A stretch of 56,837 bases of DNA. Origin: CAZJYI01 sp964550025. Lineage in GTDB: Bacteria; Verrucomicrobiota; Kiritimatiellia; UBA8416; CAYOBW01. Positions within the stretch are counted from its first letter, which is position 1. Each line of letters starts with the position of its first letter. Positions 1 to 9,347 of the stretch are shown here, piece by piece. Location: assembly GCA_964550025.1 (NCBI GenBank), contig CAZJYI010000067.1, forward strand, positions 1 to 56,837. The letters run 5' to 3'. The notes beneath the pieces are model-generated. The model did not search any database. It was not told the DNA's origin and was given only the letters and a program-made list of their open reading frames with translations. The translations under genes were made by a program, and so were the position numbers.

Positions 1-5
1 CAACG

Positions 6-114
<109 letters not shown>

Positions 115-124
<10 letters not shown>

Positions 125-1179
125 TTTCCTTCTCCCCGTCTCCCGTACCGTAACTGCCCGCAGGCCGCCTTGAGCGACGCGCCTTTCGACGCGCGTAGTG
201 TCACGTTGATGCCGCCCTCTTCGAGGATGGACGCAAACCGCCGTGCCACGGGCGCGGGTGAAGGCCGGCCGTCATACTCGTCAACGGGGCTCAGCGGAAT
301 GAGATTGACTCGAGAAGGTACGGGCGCAATCAACCGCACAAACTCGCGCGCGCGCGATTCGGAGTCATTCACGCCGCGGATCAAGGTGTATTCGAACGTG
401 ATAATGCGTTTCGTGGCCGCCGCGTAGGCAGCACAAGCATCCATCAACGCGCGCAGCGGGTAGCGGGTATTGACCGGCATCAACCGTGATCGAAGCGCGT
501 CGACGGACGCATGCAGCGAAATCGAAAGCTCGACCTGCAACCCCTCGCCGGCCAATCGCCGAATGCCCGGCACCAGCCCGCAGGAACTGATGGTAATGCG
601 GCGTGCCCCGACGGCAAGCCCATCCGGATCGTTGACAATGCGCACGGCTTTCAGGACGTTGTCATAGTTGTCGAACGGTTCCCCGATCCCCATGAAGACC
701 ACATGCGTCGGCCGTTCCTCCCAGGCTGCAGCGGCCAGCAGGACCTGCCCTACGATTTCCCCCGCCTCGAGGTCGCGGAAAAAGCCGGCCTGGCCGCTCG
801 CGCAAAACGCGCAACGGAACTTGCACCCCGCCTGGCTGGAAACGCACACCGTCCTCCGGCGTGGCGCCGGAATGAGGACCTCCTCCACGCGCTCCCCGTC
901 CCGCAGGCCGGCAACGACCTTGCTCGTACCGTCGGGCGTGCCCACGGTCTCGAGCGCCGTCGCCGACCGCAGGTCCAACTCGCCGGACAACCGTACACGC
1001 AGGTCCGCTGGAAGATTCGCCATCTGCCGCCAATCCCTGACGCGTTGCACGTAAAGCCACCGCCAGATCTGCCGCGCACGAAAAGTCGGCAGCCCCCGCT
1101 CCGCACAGAACTGCTCGAGCTCCGGCAGGCTGAAGCCGTGCGCCAACGCACGGTGTTCACTGTCTCCTGGTGTTTCCAT
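115..1179 (-). CDS. rlmN: 23S rRNA (adenine2503-C2)-methyltransferase RlmN (radical SAM)
   Basis: Cytoplasmic radical-SAM enzyme that methylates C2 of A2503 in 23S rRNA (and, in the family, A37 of some tRNAs). The protein has 354 residues, usual for RlmN. The 4Fe-4S motif CKFRCAFC gives Cys119, Cys123 and Cys126. The GIGEP SAM-binding motif is at 164-168. The two catalytic cysteines of the family are present: Cys112 in VCVSSQAGC and Cys340 in ACGQL near the C-terminus. The start is METPGDSEHR at 1179; the upstream ribosome-binding site is weak, so a nearby alternative start is possible. The stop codon lies inside the heptanucleotide array at 6-124, so the last residues (NVE) are repeat-derived. 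The antibiotic-resistance paralog Cfr is less likely because the sequence reads as ordinary RlmN. Confidence 0.96.
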
Positions 1180-1235
1180 GCGTCGGTACTCTACAGCGAA
1201 CCACGGCCAACATCAACCGGCGACAAGACACACCC

Positions 1236-1338
1236 GTAGCGGAACGCGCCAAGCGTTCCGATCCCTAACCGTCGGAAGTCTTGGCGACTTCCGCTACTCG
1301 TCCTTCGCGTAGCGGAACGCGCCAAGCGTTCCGATCCC
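1236..1338. repeat. Dispersed palindromic repeat R1 (one full copy plus a half copy)
   Basis: A full copy (1236-1297) starts GTAGCGGAACGCGCCAAGCG and ends CTTGGCGACTTCCGCTAC, so its two ends are inverted and each end is itself a hairpin. A second left half begins at 1309. The same element recurs at 30534-30599, 38321-38381 and, inverted, 41863-41918. It fills most of the gap between rlmN and the next gene. Possible roles are a REP-type element or a transcription-stop hairpin; neither is shown. Confidence 0.85.
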
Positions 1339-1380
1339 GCTCTCGCGCGTTGAGAAGATTATCGACAAAGGGCGGCACAC

Positions 1381-2451
1381 GTGGGTCAATGGGCAACCAT
1401 GAACTACGTAACCGACCACCACCTCAGGCCGTACACCCCTCCCGACTGGGCGACCCCGCTGACGCTCATTCCGCGATACCGCGTACCTTTGGCTCAAACG
1501 CCGACGCCGATCCGCGCATGGCAACCGGGCGAGCTTCCCGACGGGTACTGCGCATGGATCAAGCGCGACGACCGAACCGGCGTCACGTTGTCCGGGAACA
1601 AGGCCAGAAAGCTGGAGTTCCTCGTTGCGGACGCAATTCGAACCGGATGCGACACGCTGATCACCTGCGGCGGCATCCAGTCGAACCACGCGCGCGCCAC
1701 GGCCGTCGCGGCGCGCGAGTGCGGGCTGGACTGCCACCTGGTGCTCAATACGCGCACACCCCGCGAGCCACCCGGCATCGCGGGCAACCTATTGATCGAT
1801 CGCCTCGTCGGCGCGGAACTTCACCTGATATCCTGGCAGGACTATCAACACCGCGACGAGCGAATGGCCGAACTCGCCTGCGAGCTCGAATCGAACGGCA
1901 AACACCCCTGCCTGATCCCGGAGGGCGGCTCCAACGCGCTCGGAACCTGGGGCTATATCGAGGCCGTTCGCGAGGTTGCCGAACAACTCCACGCCGACAG
2001 CCTGCGGATCGACGACATCTTCGCGGCATGCGGCAGCGGGGGAACGGCCGCCGGCCTCAGTTTGGGCGTGGCGCTCAGCGGCCTGCGTGCTCGCGTCCAC
2101 GTGGTCAACGTCTGCTGGGACGCCGATCATTTTTATGCACGCGTCGACGCCATTCTCCGGGAGCTCGGCGCACCTCACGCCGCACGCGACATCCTCCACG
2201 TCATCGACGGACACGTGGGTCCCGGCTACGCCCAGAACACGCCCGAAGACCTGACCGTCCTCCGAAACACGGCCCGCGAAACCGGCATCATCCTGGACCC
2301 CGTCTACACGGTAAAGGCCTTCCGCGGAATGTGCGCCGCCCTGCGCGCCGGCGACAACCGTCTACAGGGAACCCACGCCCTCTTCATCCACACCGGCGGC
2401 CTGTTCGGACTGTACGACAAGCTGGCGGAGCTGGAACCCGTCCTTAGGTAG
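1381..2451 (+). CDS. PLP-dependent D-cysteine desulfhydrase / ACC deaminase family protein
   Basis: Member of the fold-type II PLP enzymes that includes D-cysteine desulfhydrase (D-Cys to pyruvate, H2S and ammonia) and 1-aminocyclopropane-1-carboxylate deaminase. Visible signatures are LSGNKARKLEF with the likely Schiff-base lysine, ITCGGIQSNHARATA, the phosphate-binding PEGGSNALGTWGY, and ACGSGGTAAGL. The 356-residue length fits. The GTG start at 1381 has AAAGGG about 9 nt upstream. ATG at 1399 (MNYVTDHHL) is a real alternative. No signal peptide, so cytoplasmic. The gene stands alone, divergent from rlmN and 331 bp before cas3. Which of the two substrates it uses cannot be read from the sequence. 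Confidence 0.88.
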   Translation: MGQWATMNYVTDHHLRPYTPPDWATPLTLIPRYRVPLAQTPTPIRAWQPGELPDGYCAWIKRDDRTGVTLSGNKARKLEFLVADAIRTGCDTLITCGGIQSNHARATAVAARECGLDCHLVLNTRTPREPPGIAGNLLIDRLVGAELHLISWQDYQHRDERMAELACELESNGKHPCLIPEGGSNALGTWGYIEAVREVAEQLHADSLRIDDIFAACGSGGTAAGLSLGVALSGLRARVHVVNVCWDADHFYARVDAILRELGAPHAARDILHVIDGHVGPGYAQNTPEDLTVLRNTARETGIILDPVYTVKAFRGMCAALRAGDNRLQGTHALFIHTGGLFGLYDKLAELEPVLR

Positions 2452-2724
2452 TGCGGGCAACTGGAAAGCCGTTTGACGGAAGACCACGGCGAGGGACCCT
2501 CTCTCGCTCCTGCCATCTGCATGCTCAGAAGCACATTTCAGTTGCATCGGTTCGTAGTGCGCCCGTAAGGGCGTCCCCAAAGGAACGTGCAAGGGAGACG
2601 TGCGAGACGAGGGACCACCTCACGGTGGAACTACAAACCCCGCCGCATCCCACGTTCGGAGTGTGACCGTGCGCCCCCCATCGAACTGCGCAAAACCAGA
2701 AACGGGTAGTTTCGCAATTTGTTG

Positions 2725-2753
2725 TTGTCCCCTTTCTCGGCATCTGCTATGTA
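2725..2753 (+). promoter_or_regulatory. Weak candidate promoter upstream of cas3
   Basis: The 331-bp gap 2452-2782 has no supportable gene. Its last 80 bp are less GC-rich than the surroundings and hold TTGTCC (2725-2730), a 17-nt spacer and TATGTA (2748-2753), a poor match to a sigma-70 promoter. It lies about 30 nt before the cas3 start. A strong Shine-Dalgarno, AGGAGG, sits at 2768-2773. Treat the promoter as tentative. Confidence 0.25.
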
Positions 2754-2782
2754 GGTCAGTAACATTAGGAGGGGATCGCATC

Positions 2783-5026
2783 GTGCCTGCACCACCTACC
2801 GACTTCTACGCCCACAGCCTGCCCGGGCAACCGCCGGAGAAATGGCAGAAGCTGGAAGAGCATCTCAAGAACGTGGCCAAGATGGCCGCTGAGTTTGCGA
2901 AGCCGTTCGGGGGTGAGGAGTGGGCATATCTGGCGGGGTTGTGGCATGACTTGGGGAAGTACTCGAACGAGTTTCAGGAGAAGCTATACAGAGAAAACGG
3001 CCTTGATGCCCATATCGAAACACGACCCGGTCGTGTCGTCCACTCAGAGGCCGGCGGCCATGTTCCGATGCTGAAAGGGTGGAAAGGCCTCGACCGGCTG
3101 CTTTCCTGGCTGATCATGGGGCATCACGCCGGACTCGCGGATTTCTGGCCGGACCGAACGGGTGCAAGAGCACTGGAACCCAAGATGAAGGCGCCGGAGC
3201 TCTCTGCCCGTACCTTGGGAAACGTGCCGCACCGCATCATTGATCGCGCCCCGCCTCGCCGGCCCGTTCCTGCGGGAGCGGATCCTGCTTTCTTCATACG
3301 GATGCTGTTCTCGTGTCTCGTCGATGCGGACTTCCTCGATACGGAAGCATTCATGAATCGGCGTCAGGCGACCATTCGCGGAAAAGGCGAACCATCCCTG
3401 GAAGAGCTATCTGGATCGTTTGAGAAACACATGGCGGATCTGTGCCGACAGGCACCGTCGTCAGACGTGAATGAGATACGCAAGGATGTTCTCGTCCAGT
3501 GTCGCCAAGCGGCACGGGAACGGCCCAATGTCTATTCGCTCACCGTACCGACGGGCGGCGGCAAGACGCTTTCTTCCCTTGCCTTTGCCCTGCTCCATGC
3601 GCTTGAACACGGCAAGGTGAGGATCATCTACGTGATTCCCTACACCAGCATCATAGAGCAGACTGCCGCTGTGTTTCGTGCGATCCCCGATTTCAAAGAC
3701 GCAGTTATCGAGCACCACTGCAACGTGTCCATTGACGATGAAGAGCGGGAAACGTCAAGAAGCAGGCTGGCCGCGGAGAACTGGGACGCTCCGATTGTGG
3801 TAACGACAGCGGTCCAGTTTTTTGAATCACTGTACGCCTGCAAGAGCAGTCGATGTCGGAAGCTACACAACATCGTCAACAGCGTGGTCATCTTCGACGA
3901 AGCTCAGTGCCTACCAACCGAGTACCTGCGGCCGGCCGTGTTTGCCATTCGTGAACTCCAACGCCACTACGGCGTCACGCCGGTTCTCTGTACAGCGACG
4001 CTACCCGTGCTGACGAAGACGGAGCGGTTCGATTTCCGGTTCCGTGAGGGCTTTGATGCAGTCTCCGAGATCATCGATAGACCAACTGAGCTTTCCGAAC
4101 GGCTCAAACGCGTTCAGGTGTCATTGCACGCCGAATCGCTAGCGCCCGTAACCCCGGACAGGCTTGCTACCGCCTTGGTGGCTGAGGGAGAGTCCGTCCT
4201 TTGCATCGACAACAGGAAGGACAACTGTCGGGAATTGGCGCATCTCCTTCCTGCGGAACATGTCGTCCACCTGTCGACAAACATGTGCGCGGAGCACCGA
4301 TTGCAGACGCTCAACCAGATCCGCCTGAGATTGCGCGAGGCGGACAAGCCGTTCATTGTCGTGAGCACCTCTCTCGTGGAAGCGGGTGTCGATCTGGATT
4401 TTCCGGTGGTCTATCGGGCATTGGCCGGTCTTGATTCGATCGCGCAGGCGGCGGGACGCTGCAACCGGGAAGGCAGGATGGCGGGCATGGGGCGAACGGT
4501 CGTGTTTGTCCCTGAAGGTCAGCCCGCCTATGTCAGACAACCTGCCGGAATTGCCTCGGAGTTTCTGAAGAACGACCTGTCCGGCTTGCTCTCACCGCCC
4601 GCGTATGAGCGCTACTTCCGGCAGCGTTTCTGGCAATTGGGGGCAGACGAACTGGACAAGTACGGCATCCTGGCGCTGTTGTCGGGGCGGATGGTCTACT
4701 ACTACCGAACCGCGGCGGAGATGTTCCGACTGATACAAAACGACTGGCAAGAGCCTGTGATAGCGCCGTACGGCAAAGCGCAGGAGTTGATAGACCGCAT
4801 GATCCAGGAACCATGGATGGAGCGCCTCCATCTGAGGCAACTCCAACGCTACGTCATCAACATCGACAAGCGCTTGCACGATTCTCTCGTGGCGAGAGAC
4901 TACGTCCACGAAGTCTCCGGCTACCCCGGACTCTTCACCCTGAGCCCGGTTCTGTACGACAACCGTTTCGGTTTCATTCCGCCGGACGAGAACAGTGACA
5001 TAGCCCCCGAGGAATTCATGGCATGA
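2783..5026 (+). CDS. cas3: Type I-C CRISPR-associated helicase/nuclease Cas3
   Basis: Effector recruited by Cascade to nick, unwind and degrade target DNA. The protein has 747 residues from the GTG at 2783, chosen because AGGAGG lies about 10 nt upstream; the frame stays open to 2600 but that extension has no such site. Domains in order are an N-terminal HD nuclease (HDLGKY with His55-Asp56, later HSEAG and GHHAG at 114-115) and a superfamily-2 helicase. The helicase shows Walker A TGGGKT (Lys261), DEAQ at 372-375, CTATLP near 403, and QAAGRCNREG as motif VI. The order HD then helicase in a single chain is normal for I-C. It is first of the cas operon, 16 bp before cas5c. Confidence 0.96.
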   Translation: MPAPPTDFYAHSLPGQPPEKWQKLEEHLKNVAKMAAEFAKPFGGEEWAYLAGLWHDLGKYSNEFQEKLYRENGLDAHIETRPGRVVHSEAGGHVPMLKGWKGLDRLLSWLIMGHHAGLADFWPDRTGARALEPKMKAPELSARTLGNVPHRIIDRAPPRRPVPAGADPAFFIRMLFSCLVDADFLDTEAFMNRRQATIRGKGEPSLEELSGSFEKHMADLCRQAPSSDVNEIRKDVLVQCRQAARERPNVYSLTVPTGGGKTLSSLAFALLHALEHGKVRIIYVIPYTSIIEQTAAVFRAIPDFKDAVIEHHCNVSIDDEERETSRSRLAAENWDAPIVVTTAVQFFESLYACKSSRCRKLHNIVNSVVIFDEAQCLPTEYLRPAVFAIRELQRHYGVTPVLCTATLPVLTKTERFDFRFREGFDAVSEIIDRPTELSERLKRVQVSLHAESLAPVTPDRLATALVAEGESVLCIDNRKDNCRELAHLLPAEHVVHLSTNMCAEHRLQTLNQIRLRLREADKPFIVVSTSLVEAGVDLDFPVVYRALAGLDSIAQAAGRCNREGRMAGMGRTVVFVPEGQPAYVRQPAGIASEFLKNDLSGLLSPPAYERYFRQRFWQLGADELDKYGILALLSGRMVYYYRTAAEMFRLIQNDWQEPVIAPYGKAQELIDRMIQEPWMERLHLRQLQRYVINIDKRLHDSLVARDYVHEVSGYPGLFTLSPVLYDNRFGFIPPDENSDIAPEEFMA

Positions 5027-5042
5027 GAGCAGGAGGAGGACA

Positions 5043-5705
5043 ATGAGCAAGAGCGACCCTTTCAGATTGAAGGTCTCCGGCAAGAACGCCTGTTTCACCC
5101 GTCCCGAAATGAAAGTCGAACGTGTAAGCTACGATGTGATGACGCCTTCGGCGGCACGGGGGATACTGGAAGCAATCCTCTGGAAACCGGCGATTTCGTG
5201 GCATGTACTTCAGATCGATGTGCTCAAGCCCGTCAGGTGGGAATCCGTGCGTCGCAATGAAGTGGGCTGCGTGGTCCCTGCTGGCTCGGCCAAGACGGCC
5301 ATGAAACGAGGCACCGGTAATCTGGGGATATACGTAGAAGAGCAACGTCAGCAGCGCGCGGGCCTGTTCCTGCGTGACGTCGCCTACGTCATCCATGCGA
5401 GGTTTGCCATGACGGACCGGGCAGGCCCGCAAGACAACGTCACGAAGTTCGAGCAGATGTTCATCCGTCGTGCTTCGAACGGGCAGTGTTTCCACCGGCC
5501 GTATTTCGGGTGCCGTGAGTTTCCCGTCCATTTCGAGTTCATCCCCAGGGATGCCGAACGCTCCGCCACGATAGGCGAAACTCGCGACCTCGGCTGGATG
5601 CTGTATGACATGGACTACTCAGGCGATAACCCCACGCCTGAGTTCTTTCACGCCCAGATGAGAGAGGGGTGTATCGATCTGCGGAATGCGGAGGTGCGGT
5701 CATGA
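5043..5705 (+). CDS. cas5c: Type I-C Cas5 (Cas5c/Cas5d), crRNA-processing Cascade subunit
   Basis: In type I-C systems this Cas5 replaces Cas6: it cuts the pre-crRNA in the repeat hairpin and then caps the 5' handle in Cascade. The protein has 220 residues, normal for the family. The N-terminal RAMP-like start (FRLKVSGKNACFTRPEMKVE) and the segment SYDVMTPSAARGILEAILWK are typical of Cas5d. There is no cas6 in the locus, which supports this processing role. A Shine-Dalgarno AGGAGG precedes the ATG at 5043. The gene ends in an ATGA overlap with cas8c, so translation is probably coupled. Confidence 0.95.
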   Translation: MSKSDPFRLKVSGKNACFTRPEMKVERVSYDVMTPSAARGILEAILWKPAISWHVLQIDVLKPVRWESVRRNEVGCVVPAGSAKTAMKRGTGNLGIYVEEQRQQRAGLFLRDVAYVIHARFAMTDRAGPQDNVTKFEQMFIRRASNGQCFHRPYFGCREFPVHFEFIPRDAERSATIGETRDLGWMLYDMDYSGDNPTPEFFHAQMREGCIDLRNAEVRS

Positions 5706-7456
5706 TCCTCAAGGCTCTGGCTGACTACTACGACCGGCTACTCAACGATCCGGACTGTGACATTCCTCCGTTTGGATTTGAGAAGAAGGCCATTCCCTTC
5801 TTGATCGTCCTAAGAGAGGACGGGACTTTCGCAAACGTCCGCGATACCCGTACAGGCGACGGAAAGAAGAAGGAGGCACGATTGTTCCTCGTCCCTCAAG
5901 GCGAGAAGAAGGCCGCCAGCATCAAGGCAAACCTCCTGTGGGACGCTCCACAGTACGTTCTGGGTGTTCCGAAAGGCGATTCCGAGAGACACAGGAGGAG
6001 AGCACGCGAAGCTCTCGCCGCTTTCAAAGCTCGGATTGATGACACCTTTCCGACATCGTTTTCCGACAAAGGGATTCGGGCAGTCCGGGCATACCTGAAC
6101 GCGGAAGACTTCTCCGGGCTGTTCGCCCATTCGCTGTGGGAGGAGATTGCGGAATCGCAGGCAAACCTGAGCTTCAAGCTGGAACATGATGACACGCAGC
6201 TCGTGTCTCAAAGGAACGCCGTACATGCGCGGATTCAAGCGTCCGTCGATGATTTCGATGGCAGACGCCAAACTTGCGCGGTGACGGGCGAGCCTGGCAT
6301 CCCGGCTACGTTGCACCAGGCAATCAAGGGTGTGTGGGGAGCCCAGAGTGTCGGCGCGAACATTGTGTCGTTCAACCTGCACGCCTTCGAGTCGTTTGGG
6401 AAGAAACAGGGGTTGAATGCCCCGATGAGCGAGAGGACTACCTTCGCGTACACGACGGCCCTGAACTACCTGCTGCGCAAGGGCTCTCCTCAGCGGATGC
6501 AGGTAGGCGATGCAAGCACGGTGTTCTGGGCGCGAGAGACGCACGCTTTGGAGGATGACTTCTTGTGGCTGCTGGGCGAGCCGCCCAAGGGCGAAGAGGA
6601 TGTAGCCTACGGGAAGATCCGGGCGCTGCTGGAAGCCGTGAGGTCCGGTGTCCTGCCGGAGGAGGACCGGCAGTCCTTCTATGTACTCGGACTCGCGCCC
6701 AACGCGGCCAGGATAGCCGTCCGTTTCTGGCATGCCGGGAACATCGCCGAAATCAAGAGCAGGATCGCCCGGCACTTCGCGGACATTGAAATCGTCCGGG
6801 CGCCGCATGATCGGGAGTTCTTGTCTCTTTTCCAGTTGCTGGTTTCGACGGCAACGGAAGGCAAAGCCGATAACATTGCACCGAATCTCGGAGGAGACGC
6901 CATCCGAGCGGTGCTTTCGGGGAGACCGTATCCTCGAACACTGCTTGCCAATGCCATTCGGCGCTGCAAAGCGGAACAGCGTATCACTCATCCGCGTGCA
7001 TCAATCATCAAAGGTGTTCTGGCCCGTGAGGCCAGACTCTCACAGTCAACCGAAAAGGAGGTATCCGTGGCGCTGGACAGACAGTATGACAACATCGGGT
7101 ATGTGCTGGGGCGGCTCTTCGCCGTTCTGGAGCGTGTACAGGAGGAGGCCCATAGACCGGCCAAACTCAATAAAACCATCCGCGACACGTATTTCGGCGC
7201 GGCGGCCAGCTCTCCGCTCCTTACGTTCAAACGGTTGCAGGATCTGGCGATCCATCACCTCGCCAAGATCCGCAACTCAGGCAAGAGCACGGTTTGGTTG
7301 GAGCAGCAGATGCAAGAGGTGTCCGGTCACATCCCACCGCAAGGGTATCCACCAATCTTGAATCTGGAAGACCAGGGACGATTCTCGATCGGCTACTACC
7401 ATCAAAGGCAAGACTTCTTCACAAAGAAAGACAACGAGGGAGGAGAAGAGGAATGA
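5702..7456 (+). CDS. cas8c: Type I-C Cascade large subunit Cas8c (Csd1)
   Basis: Large subunit of I-C Cascade, which in this subtype recognises the PAM and starts R-loop formation; the family also encodes an internal small subunit (Cas11c) in other bacteria. The protein has 584 residues from ATG 5702, which overlaps the cas5c stop as ATGA. The start MILKALADYYDRLL and the stretches LNYLLRKGSPQRMQVGD, TVFWARE and FYVLGLAPNAARIAVRFW are characteristic of Csd1. It ends in a second ATGA overlap, with cas7. An internal start for Cas11c is expected in the 3' third, for example near the AAGGAGG at 7055-7061 followed by GTG at 7066; this site is inferred only. Confidence 0.95.
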   Translation: MILKALADYYDRLLNDPDCDIPPFGFEKKAIPFLIVLREDGTFANVRDTRTGDGKKKEARLFLVPQGEKKAASIKANLLWDAPQYVLGVPKGDSERHRRRAREALAAFKARIDDTFPTSFSDKGIRAVRAYLNAEDFSGLFAHSLWEEIAESQANLSFKLEHDDTQLVSQRNAVHARIQASVDDFDGRRQTCAVTGEPGIPATLHQAIKGVWGAQSVGANIVSFNLHAFESFGKKQGLNAPMSERTTFAYTTALNYLLRKGSPQRMQVGDASTVFWARETHALEDDFLWLLGEPPKGEEDVAYGKIRALLEAVRSGVLPEEDRQSFYVLGLAPNAARIAVRFWHAGNIAEIKSRIARHFADIEIVRAPHDREFLSLFQLLVSTATEGKADNIAPNLGGDAIRAVLSGRPYPRTLLANAIRRCKAEQRITHPRASIIKGVLAREARLSQSTEKEVSVALDRQYDNIGYVLGRLFAVLERVQEEAHRPAKLNKTIRDTYFGAAASSPLLTFKRLQDLAIHHLAKIRNSGKSTVWLEQQMQEVSGHIPPQGYPPILNLEDQGRFSIGYYHQRQDFFTKKDNEGGEEE

Positions 7457-8322
7457 GCGAGGCAATCGAGAACCGGTGTGAATTCGTGCTGCTATTCGAT
7501 GTGAAAGACGGAAACCCCAATGGAGACCCCGATGCGGGCAATCTCCCCAGGATTGATCCAGAAACGGGTAATGGTCTCGTGACGGACGTCTGCCTAAAAC
7601 GGAAGGTGCGCAACTACGTTGGACTGGTGAAGGGCGAAGAGCCACCGTTTGAGATCTACGTGAAGGAGAAGGCCGTTCTGAACCGCGCACACGAGAGGGC
7701 CTATCAGGCCTATGAGCTCAAGCCAGAGAGCAAGAAGCTCCCCAAGAAGAAGGAGGAGGCGAAGAAGATTACAGGATGGATGTGTAGCAACTTCTTCGAC
7801 ATTCGTGCATTCGGCGCCGTGATGAGCACGGAAGTCAATGCCGGTCAGGTTCGCGGACCAATCCAGCTCGGATTTGCCCGCAGCGTAGAACGCATCTTCA
7901 CAGGAGAGCACAGCATTACTCGCATGGCAGTAACCAACGAGGCCGACTTGGAGAAGGAGCGCACCATGGGCCGTAAGTTCACCATCCCCTACGGCCTCTA
8001 CCGCGCTCACGGCTTCATCTCCGCGCCACTCGCCAGACAGACCGGCTTCTCCGAGGAAGACCTCAAGCTCTTCTGGGACGCGCTGATGAACATGTTCGAC
8101 CACGACCGCTCCGCCGCCCGGGGCGAGATGGCCACCCGCAAGCTCATCGTCTTCAAGCACAACAGTGCTCTCGGCAACGCCCCGGCGCACAAGCTGTTCG
8201 ATCTGGTCAAGGTCGATCCGGCGGAGGGCCGCGAGGGTCCTGCCCGGGCTTTTTCCGACTACGTCGTGGCGATTGACCGTGCGGGTGTTCCGGAGGGAGT
8301 GGAGTTGGTGGAGAAAGTATAG
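7453..8322 (+). CDS. cas7c: Type I-C Cascade backbone subunit Cas7 (Csd2)
   Basis: RAMP protein that polymerises along the crRNA spacer to form the Cascade backbone. The protein has 289 residues from ATG 7453 (ATGA overlap with cas8c; AGGAG at 7441-7445). Family hallmarks are LLFDVKDGNPNGDPDAGNLPR, the FFDIRAFGAVMS segment, GPIQLGFARSV and MGRKFTIPYGLYRAHGF. It ends 116 bp before the next gene. That is the only sizeable gap in the operon: the other junctions are overlaps or gaps of 12-16 bp. Confidence 0.96.
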   Translation: MSEAIENRCEFVLLFDVKDGNPNGDPDAGNLPRIDPETGNGLVTDVCLKRKVRNYVGLVKGEEPPFEIYVKEKAVLNRAHERAYQAYELKPESKKLPKKKEEAKKITGWMCSNFFDIRAFGAVMSTEVNAGQVRGPIQLGFARSVERIFTGEHSITRMAVTNEADLEKERTMGRKFTIPYGLYRAHGFISAPLARQTGFSEEDLKLFWDALMNMFDHDRSAARGEMATRKLIVFKHNSALGNAPAHKLFDLVKVDPAEGREGPARAFSDYVVAIDRAGVPEGVELVEKV

Positions 8323-8438
8323 GGTAACCCGCGACCTTCGCTGCGTCGTTGCCGACTTGCTGCGGTCGCTCTGCACGCTGAGGACGCAGAGGAGCGCCGT
8401 TGCGACGCGCAACAAGTCCGGAGGAGAGGTGCTGCGCC

Positions 8439-9347
8439 ATGGACCGCGTGAACGAAAGGACATTGGCGAGTCGTGCGACCGCTCTGGGCAAGAGCGCCGA
8501 CTCCGCCGCGTTCGACGAACTCGCCCGATTGACGAAGTCGGGGTCCGCCCGAGTGCGGCGGCTGGCAGCATCGGCCCTCGGCAAGCTGGCCGGCATCGTG
8601 GAAGCGGAAGCCGCCGTGGACACGCTTCGACCGTTGCTGAGCGATACCCACCCGCAGGTCCGCCAGTACAGCGCCAAGGCCCTGGGCGCGTTCGGCGTCC
8701 ACGCCCGGAACGCCCTGGATGACTTACGCGACATGTACCGCAATCCGCAGGAGAAAGACTACGTCAAGCGCAGCGTTCGGACGGCCGGCAAGACAATACG
8801 CGAGGCCATGCGTATCGCGGAGGAGCGGGCAGAACGCCATTGCCGTCGCTGCGGAGCACGCGTAGACCCAGACGAGTACGCTCGAAGCCAGCGTGCTTTC
8901 CAGCGCGTGTTCTGCGACAAGTGTTTCGACGAGGTCTACCTCGACCGCCGCAACTTCGACACAAAGGTGGAACTGAAGAAGACTATCCGCGCAAGGGATG
9001 GAACGTTCTTGCAGTCGGACGGCGAACGAAGAATCGCCGAGTTCCTGGCCCGGCACGGTATTGCCTATCGATACGATGAGCGTATGCGTATCATCGACGG
9101 CTATGCCATCCGCCCGGACTTCTACCTGCCCGAATTCGATCTCTACATCGAATACTGGGGCATGGACACGACCGACTATAGAATAGGAATGCTGAAGAAA
9201 CTGAAGCTGTACCAGCAGCAGGGCAAGAAACTCGTCTCCGTCCATCGTGAGGACAAACCCTGCATCGACAAGGTGTTGAAAGCAAAACTCGGTAGGCACA
9301 TGCGAATCGACCGAACAACGGACGGAGGTCGCAACGATGTACTCTGA
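8439..9347 (+). CDS. HEAT-repeat / zinc-finger / PD-(D/E)XK-type nuclease protein inside the I-C operon
   Basis: The protein has 302 residues from ATG 8439, chosen because GGAGGAGAGG ends about 10 nt upstream; the frame is open to 8400. Three parts are visible. Residues about 20-120 form two or three HEAT-like helical repeats (VRRLAASALGKL, VRQYSAKALGAFG). Residues 135-162 hold two CxxC pairs (Cys135/138, Cys159/162), a likely zinc finger. Residues about 192-275 resemble a small PD-(D/E)XK nuclease fold like the one attached to some HelD/UvrD-type helicases: SDGERRIAEFL, RPDFYLPEFDLYIEYWG (Asp227, Glu238) and QGKKLVSVH. It overlaps cas4 by 11 bp, so it is probably translated with the adaptation genes. 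It is not one of the standard I-C genes. Roles in spacer capture, target degradation or RNA handling are all speculation. Confidence 0.85.
   Translation: MDRVNERTLASRATALGKSADSAAFDELARLTKSGSARVRRLAASALGKLAGIVEAEAAVDTLRPLLSDTHPQVRQYSAKALGAFGVHARNALDDLRDMYRNPQEKDYVKRSVRTAGKTIREAMRIAEERAERHCRRCGARVDPDEYARSQRAFQRVFCDKCFDEVYLDRRNFDTKVELKKTIRARDGTFLQSDGERRIAEFLARHGIAYRYDERMRIIDGYAIRPDFYLPEFDLYIEYWGMDTTDYRIGMLKKLKLYQQQGKKLVSVHREDKPCIDKVLKAKLGRHMRIDRTTDGGRNDVL

Noticed and set aside
2600..2782. Longer N-terminus for Cas3
   Set aside because: Unrelated sequence before the HD domain, and the GTG at 2783 has an AGGAGG site.
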